From: Lacunisphaera sp.
Lineage (GTDB): Bacteria > Verrucomicrobiota > Verrucomicrobiia > Opitutales > Opitutaceae
Length of the DNA stretch: 64,000 nt
Direction: 5' to 3'
NCBI GenBank assembly: GCA_029945445.1
Contig: JAQSCO010000057.1
Coordinates: 108,985 to 172,984 of the forward strand
A model generated the notes under the pieces. The model was not told where the DNA came from. It searched no databases and was given only the letters and a program-made list of their open reading frames with translations. Both the position numbers and the translations under genes were made by a program. Positions 59,564 through 64,000 of the stretch are shown piece by piece (positions within the stretch are counted from its first letter, which is position 1; each line of letters opens with the position of its first letter).

Positions 59564-60385
59564 TCAGCCCTTCGGGGGCAGCGTGACGTGCTCGTGGTGG
59601 CCGATGTGCTCGGGGCAGTAGCACTCGTCGCCGGCGCACTTGGAACAGTAGCGGAAGTCCATCGCGGGATCCGAGACGTCGGTCTTGCCGCAGACGTGGC
59701 AGCGGTGGCGCGGATCGCGGTCGTTGCGCTCCTTGGCGAACTGCTGGGCCTGCCACTCCATCCGCCGGCGGCCGGACTTGATCGAGAGCACGATGTCGCG
59801 CGAGAAGAAGCAGAGGAAATTGCCGACCGACGCCAGCACCATGAGCCGCTGCGACAGGTCGCCGACAGCCACGAGGTAGGCGTAGCCGAGCCACTGCAGG
59901 AGCGCCAGCCACTTGATCTTCACCGGCAGGATGAAGAAGATATACATCACGAAATCCGGGTTCAGATAGGCGAACGCCAGGAACACCGTCGCCGCGATGT
60001 AGCCGTTGGTGGCGTATTCGCTGGGCGTGATGAACGACACCGCGACCGTGAGCAGCCAGCCGAGGAAGATGAAGGCGTTGAAGCGGAAGACGCCCCAGTG
60101 GTGCTCGAGCGCGCTGCCCATCAGGTAGAAAAGATACCACCCGAACGCCAGGAAGATGGCGCCCGTCATCGTGATCGAGGTCACCGGCGGCACGAAGATG
60201 AACGTGAAGGGCCGCCAGATCTGCCCGGTCAGCACCGCGTCGGGCCGCAGCATGATCCGCTCGACGTCGAAGCCGCCGAACATCGCCAGGGCGAGCACGA
60301 TCAGCTGCCCGGCCACGAGGTAGAGCGAGAGATCGTTGAGCGCGAGGCGCCCGAGGGCGCGTTCGAGGCGGGTGAGGAGCGGCAT
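59564..60385 (-). CDS. Rhomboid-like membrane protein with zinc-ribbon tail
   Basis: A 273-residue protein with six hydrophobic segments followed by a Cys/His-rich tail (HRCHVCGKTDVSDPAMDFRYCSKCAGDECYCPEHIGHHEH), probably binding one or two zinc ions. The helix arrangement and the IFFILPVKIKWLALL segment look like a rhomboid, but the catalytic GxSG is absent: the place reads TNGYIAATVFLAFAYL. It is therefore likely a pseudoprotease or derlin-like protein. It lies three bases from prmB. Confidence 0.8.
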   Translation of the reverse strand: MPLLTRLERALGRLALNDLSLYLVAGQLIVLALAMFGGFDVERIMLRPDAVLTGQIWRPFTFIFVPPVTSITMTGAIFLAFGWYLFYLMGSALEHHWGVFRFNAFIFLGWLLTVAVSFITPSEYATNGYIAATVFLAFAYLNPDFVMYIFFILPVKIKWLALLQWLGYAYLVAVGDLSQRLMVLASVGNFLCFFSRDIVLSIKSGRRRMEWQAQQFAKERNDRDPRHRCHVCGKTDVSDPAMDFRYCSKCAGDECYCPEHIGHHEHVTLPPKG

Positions 60386-60391
60386 GACTCC

Positions 60392-61249
60392 TTACTTCTC
60401 GGTCTTCGGCGCCATCTGGTCGAGCAAAGTTTGCTTTTGCTTCAGCAGCACGCCCTCGGTGACCGTGGTGAGCAGGGCGGAGGCGCGGTCCTTCTGTCCC
60501 TTTTTGATCAACACATTGGCCGCCTGCAGCCGGATCGTCTGCTGCTCGACGCCGGGCTTGGCGCGCTCCTCGAGCGCGGCCCAGACCTTGAGGGCGTCAT
60601 CCCACTGCGGCGTTTCCAAATCGTAGTAGGCTTCGGCGGCACGGTAGGCGTAGGCGAATTTGTCCGGCGCCAGCTCCGCCGCCTTGCGGAAGGCCTCGAG
60701 CATGGCCCGGTCGAGCGCGGGCCGGGTGAACTGCCCGGTGCGGATGAATTCATCACGACCCTCCGTGAGGAGCAGGCCGAAGTGATAATGGTAGAGCGGC
60801 TCTTTCGGCTCGAGATCGAGCGCGGCCATGATCCATGGCAGGGCCTCGACGGGCTTGCCGTCCTCCGCGAGGTGCTTGGCGAGCTGGTTTTTCACGACCG
60901 GGATGTGTGGGTCGAGCTTGTTGGCCTTGAGCAGGATTCCGACCGCCTCCTTGGTCATGCCGACCTGGCCGAGCAGCATCCCGTAGGCGACGTAGGCCGG
61001 GGCGAACTCCGGGCTCTTCTGGATGAGAATGTCGTAGCTGTTGACGACGTTCTGCAGTTCCCCGCGCAACCGCGCTTCGTCAAGGTGCTCGCCCTCGGCA
61101 CTGGCGCGGGCGAGGATGTCCCACTGGCGCGCCACGATCTCCTTGAGGGACTTTTCCGCAAGGGTCTCGGCGGGCGCCGCCGGGGCCAGCCAGAGCAGCC
61201 CGGCCAGCAACCAGCCGAGGCGCGCGGTGTTTTTTCCAAAATATCTCAT
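60392..61249 (-). CDS. Exported TPR-repeat protein
   Basis: A 285-residue protein with signal peptide (LGWLLAGLLWLAPAAPAE) and at least three TPR-like helical repeats, e.g. PEFAPAYVAYGMLLGQVGMTKEAVGILLKANKLDP and PLYHYHFGLLL. It probably scaffolds periplasmic or envelope proteins. It is six bases upstream of the rhomboid-like gene and likely the first gene of that transcript. Confidence 0.85.
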   Translation of the reverse strand: MRYFGKNTARLGWLLAGLLWLAPAAPAETLAEKSLKEIVARQWDILARASAEGEHLDEARLRGELQNVVNSYDILIQKSPEFAPAYVAYGMLLGQVGMTKEAVGILLKANKLDPHIPVVKNQLAKHLAEDGKPVEALPWIMAALDLEPKEPLYHYHFGLLLTEGRDEFIRTGQFTRPALDRAMLEAFRKAAELAPDKFAYAYRAAEAYYDLETPQWDDALKVWAALEERAKPGVEQQTIRLQAANVLIKKGQKDRASALLTTVTEGVLLKQKQTLLDQMAPKTEK

Positions 61250-61673
61250 GCCGCTACGACATGGAGTCCGCCGGTTCGTTCAAGGATTTATGCCGGAACC
61301 GGGCCGGGGCTCATTTAACCCGAACGGCACGTGCCAGATGGCACCATCCCTGCTATCTTGGAGTCAGTCACCTGACTATTGCTTTCAAGGAACTCCCCAA
61401 GGTTAGAGCTAGAGTTCTTTGACTTTTGGTTGCTCCGGCGCGAGGCCGCCGGATCGACCGGGACCTGTGTCCTTGCTGTTGGACAACCGGCAACGCGTGC
61501 TGGCGAGCACGCCGCGCCGGGCCGAGCCCCAAAACTCGACTTTCACCGTCGGTCAGCCGTTCTGCGGCCGGCCGGGGGTGGAACGGGGCGTTCGTCTGCG
61601 GCCATTCCGGCCGGTGGTGGCGCCTTGCCTGAAACAGAAAACAACCCCCGCCTCACCGCGGGGATTAAAGCCA
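61250..61673. other. 424-base intergenic region with palindromes
   Basis: No convincing gene is seen. Notable sites: the perfect palindrome GGCACGTGCC (61326-61335), the hairpin AGTCAG/CTGACT (61362-61377), and CCCCGC/GCGGGG (61646-61663) just before the TonB-like ATG. A TTGACT at 61419-61424 lacks a clear -10 partner. The region separates divergent genes, so it probably carries both promoters. Confidence 0.5.
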
Positions 61674-62069
61674 ATGAACACAAAGTCCAAACTCGCCCTC
61701 AGCCTCGGTCTGCTCGTGGTGCCCCTCGCCTTGGTGGCGAAGTCGCCCGAGAGGGCCTATGTCGAGTCCTACCAGGGTCGCTCGGGAACTCCGGTGCCCG
61801 TCTCGGTCGTCACGCCCGAGGTCGCAACCCGGTTCGCGGGCCAGCTGGTAATGCTCGAGTTCGTCGTTGATCCGACAGGCAAGCCGACGCACCTCGCGTC
61901 GGCCACGCCCGGCGCCGACGCCGAACTGGTGGCCGCGGTCGCCGCCGCCGTCGCGCAGTGGAAATTCGCCCCTGCGCTCGTCGACGGCAAGCCCGTGGCC
62001 CGCAAGGTCGTGTTGCCGGTGAACATTGTCGACAGTCTCGACAATGCCAGCCGGCTCGCGATGCGCTAA
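61674..62069 (+). CDS. TonB C-terminal-like exported protein
   Basis: A 131-residue protein with a signal peptide (KLALSLGLLVVPLALVAK) and a TonB_C-type domain: FAGQLVMLEFVVDPTGKPTHLASATPGADAELVAAVAAAVAQWKFAPALVDGKPVARKVVLPV. There is no ExbB/ExbD nearby and no N-terminal anchor with a Pro-rich linker, so it is not a complete energy-transducing TonB. A hairpin precedes its start by ten bases. Confidence 0.85.
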   Translation: MNTKSKLALSLGLLVVPLALVAKSPERAYVESYQGRSGTPVPVSVVTPEVATRFAGQLVMLEFVVDPTGKPTHLASATPGADAELVAAVAAAVAQWKFAPALVDGKPVARKVVLPVNIVDSLDNASRLAMR

Positions 62070-62106
62070 ACAGTGAACCAGTAAACCACCAGGGCCGTCC
62101 TTCGCG

Positions 62107-64000
62107 TCAGCGGGGGGCGGCCCTGTCATTTTGGGCCGGCGGCGCGAGCAGCCGGGCGAATTCCTCCGTCTTGATCTCGCGATAAAGCTGCTGCTGGAAA
62201 AGATAGCTCGCGGCCTGGTAGTAACTGACCGCCTCCCTCGCGAAGGCCGGGTCGAGCGGCTCGTCCGTCAGCGTGTAACTGGTGCGGTCGTAGAGGTATT
62301 GGTTTTGCCGCCGGACCGGCGTCAGCACGAGGAAGTCATCATCCTTCAACAGGCCGAGTTTCTGATAGGTCCCGACGAGGACGCGCGCTTCCTTCGGGTC
62401 GGTCGCCCGGACATCGCGGCCAAAAAAGCGGCTCGGGTAGCTCCAGTTCAGCAGGCCGAGCAGCGTTGGTGCATAATCCACCTGGCTGGTGAGCTCGCGG
62501 ATGTGGCCGGGCGCGATCTGCCCGCCGGGCGCGAAGATGATGAGCGGGATGTGGTAGTTCTGCACCGGCAGCGCCGTCTTGCCGGCGCTCGAGGCGCAGT
62601 GGTCGGCCACGATCACGAACACGGTGTTCTTGAACCAGGGCTTCGCGGACGCGTCGCGGATGAACTTGCCGATCGCGTAGTCCGTGTATTTCACCGCGCC
62701 AGCCCGGCCGGAGGTCTTCGACGGGAGGTCGATCCGACCCGCGGGGAAGGTGTAGGGCCGGTGGTTCGACGTCGTCATCACGAAATAATGGAACGGCTTG
62801 CCGCCCGCCGTGCTCGCGTCGGCCTCGCGCAGCGTCCAGCGGAAGAGATCCTCGTCGCACACGCCCCAGACGTTGGCGAAGGTGATGTCCTCCTTGGGCA
62901 CGCCGGTGCGGTCGATCACGCGGTAGCCGTTGTGCCCGAAAAAGTAGTTCATGTTGTCGAAGTAGCCGAAGCCGCCGTAGATGAACGCCGTGTCGTAGCC
63001 CTTGGCGCGGAAGACGGAGCCGAGCGTGAACATGTCCTCGTTCTTCGGGCGCTTGACGAGCGAGCGGCCGGGCGTCGGCGGCACGGCGAGCGTGAGCGCC
63101 TCCATGCCGCGGTCCGTGCGCGTGCCGGTCGCATAGAAATTGTCGAACACGAGGCTCTGTCCCGCGATCTCCGCGAGGTTGGGCGTGAGGTTCGAGGCGC
63201 GGTTGAAGATGCTGAGGAAATCCGCGCTCAGGCTCTCGACCGTGATCTGGATGACGTTGGGCCGCAGCTCGGCGCCCTCGTGGCGCACGACGCGCAGCGT
63301 GTCCCGCGCCTCCGGGCCGGAGGGAAAGCTGGCGGACTTGTCGCGCGCGATCTCGCGCCGCACGGTGGCGAAGGCCTCGTCGACCGGCCGCGTCAGGTAG
63401 AACTGCTCGTAGGCGAGCTCGTTGTCCTTGAAGGCGGAGAAAAGCGACCAGAGGCCGTTTTTCGCCAGCTCGCGGTTGAAGTTGTTCCGGAAGGCCGGCA
63501 GCCAGTCGTCATCCAGCACCGCGCCGAACACCAGCGGCACCACGAACCAGACCGCGCCGGCCCTCAGGCGCCGGGCGACGGGTTCGGGTGGCGCGGTGAA
63601 CCACTGCGCCGGCAGTCCCGAGCGCACGACGATCCAGTGCAGGACGACCGCCAGGGCGCCGACCCCGCTGAAGATCAGCGGCAGGTTGTAGGATTCGCGG
63701 ATGTTGCCGATGACCTCGGTCGTGTAGACGAGGTAGTCCACCGCGATGAAGTTGAACCGCACCCCGAATTCATCCCAGAACGTCCACTCGGACACCGTGC
63801 CGAAAAGCAGGAGGTAGATGAGGCCGAAGCCGAACAGGTGCGCGAGCGCCTGCTGCCAGCGCCGCGCGAACCAGCCGGCGGGCAGGAACGTGAGCAGCAC
63901 CACCAGCGGCAACGCGGCGAAAGCGGCCGCCCCCAGATCAAACAGCATGCCCCAGCCGAATGCCGCCAGCAGGCTCAGCGTCCAGGTGGCGTCGTGCCCG
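62107..64000 (-). CDS. LTA-synthase-family sulfatase, 5' end beyond window
   Basis: At least 631 residues of a membrane-anchored phosphoglycerol transferase/sulfatase. The C-terminal catalytic domain has VIQITVESLSADFL (metal Glu), GTRTDRGMEALTLAVPPTPG (nucleophile Thr) and VIVADHCASSAGK. Several hydrophobic segments precede it. The frame is open to the window edge, where the sequence reads HATWTLSLLAAFGWGMLFDLGAA, so the ATG at 63948 is probably internal. In Gram-negative bacteria such enzymes modify periplasmic glucans or lipids; the substrate is unknown here. Confidence 0.9.
   Translation of the reverse strand, partial: GHDATWTLSLLAAFGWGMLFDLGAAAFAALPLVVLLTFLPAGWFARRWQQALAHLFGFGLIYLLLFGTVSEWTFWDEFGVRFNFIAVDYLVYTTEVIGNIRESYNLPLIFSGVGALAVVLHWIVVRSGLPAQWFTAPPEPVARRLRAGAVWFVVPLVFGAVLDDDWLPAFRNNFNRELAKNGLWSLFSAFKDNELAYEQFYLTRPVDEAFATVRREIARDKSASFPSGPEARDTLRVVRHEGAELRPNVIQITVESLSADFLSIFNRASNLTPNLAEIAGQSLVFDNFYATGTRTDRGMEALTLAVPPTPGRSLVKRPKNEDMFTLGSVFRAKGYDTAFIYGGFGYFDNMNYFFGHNGYRVIDRTGVPKEDITFANVWGVCDEDLFRWTLREADASTAGGKPFHYFVMTTSNHRPYTFPAGRIDLPSKTSGRAGAVKYTDYAIGKFIRDASAKPWFKNTVFVIVADHCASSAGKTALPVQNYHIPLIIFAPGGQIAPGHIRELTSQVDYAPTLLGLLNWSYPSRFFGRDVRATDPKEARVLVGTYQKLGLLKDDDFLVLTPVRRQNQYLYDRTSYTLTDEPLDPAFAREAVSYYQAASYLFQQQLYREIKTEEFARLLAPPAQNDRAAPR

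Noticed and set aside
59012-61318. 768-codon plus-strand frame across prmB, rhomboid-like and TPR genes
   Set aside because: It runs through three real minus-strand genes and the gaps between them, with no motif of its own.

Overview
The window is about 64 kb of high-GC, gene-dense chromosomal DNA from a Gram-negative bacterium with an outer membrane (TolC-type channel, RND pump, TonB-like protein, lipoproteins). Small families such as DUF2934, DUF3309, DUF6132 and DUF6172, a PPi-type phosphofructokinase, and many short multi-hairpin repeats between genes suggest Verrucomicrobiota, probably an Opitutaceae-like organism. That placement is inference from gene content, not a database match. I see no prophage, transposase, CRISPR array or rRNA. 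The one RNA gene recognised is a tRNA-Ile(CAU) at 14806-14881.

Layout. 1-8 kb: end of purC, an HD-GYP sensor, a PA0069-type radical SAM protein, a glycosyltransferase, a CNNM/CorC-type transporter and a dicarboxylate/amino-acid symporter. 8-16.3 kb: many small proteins that look stress or envelope related (CPXCG, DUF6172, PPK2, three 51-residue membrane proteins, an entericidin-like lipoprotein, DUF2934, ferritin-like protein, tRNA). 16.4-26.5 kb: housekeeping genes (PPi-PFK, purB, holA, cinA, uvrC) with several inverted-repeat elements, then TspO, an SDR and an SbtA-like permease with a divergent regulator. 26.6-35.3 kb: a DUF4139 protein, then sulfate assimilation with siroheme supply (CbiX-like chelatase, cobA, cysI, cysH, cysD, cysN) and an Rrf2 regulator.

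35.3-43.9 kb holds the most unusual cluster: two esterase-like hydrolases, an ATP-grasp ligase, a YbdK/GCS2 carboxylate-amine ligase, an M29-type aminopeptidase, a 99-residue orphan and a second, divergent ATP-grasp-like protein, followed by an exported peroxiredoxin and an exported P1 (DmpA-type) peptidase. It reads like a ribosome-independent pathway that makes and breaks amide or peptide bonds; the product is unknown.

43.9-47.7 kb: a kinase-like protein and the conserved rpmH-rnpA-yidD-yidC block. 47.7-58.7 kb: an ArsR-controlled, translationally coupled cluster (DUF2892, DUF6132, TolC, MFP, RND, rhodanese, DUF2892, CPFCSC permease), then a cystathionine gamma-synthase-family gene behind a strongly structured leader, a c-type haem DUF3365 protein, an exported rhodanese and a Cys-rich small protein. 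Reactive sulfur handling is a plausible theme. 58.7-64 kb: prmB-like methyltransferase, a rhomboid-like membrane protein lacking the catalytic serine motif, a TPR protein, a TonB-like protein and an LTA-synthase-family sulfatase cut by the window end.
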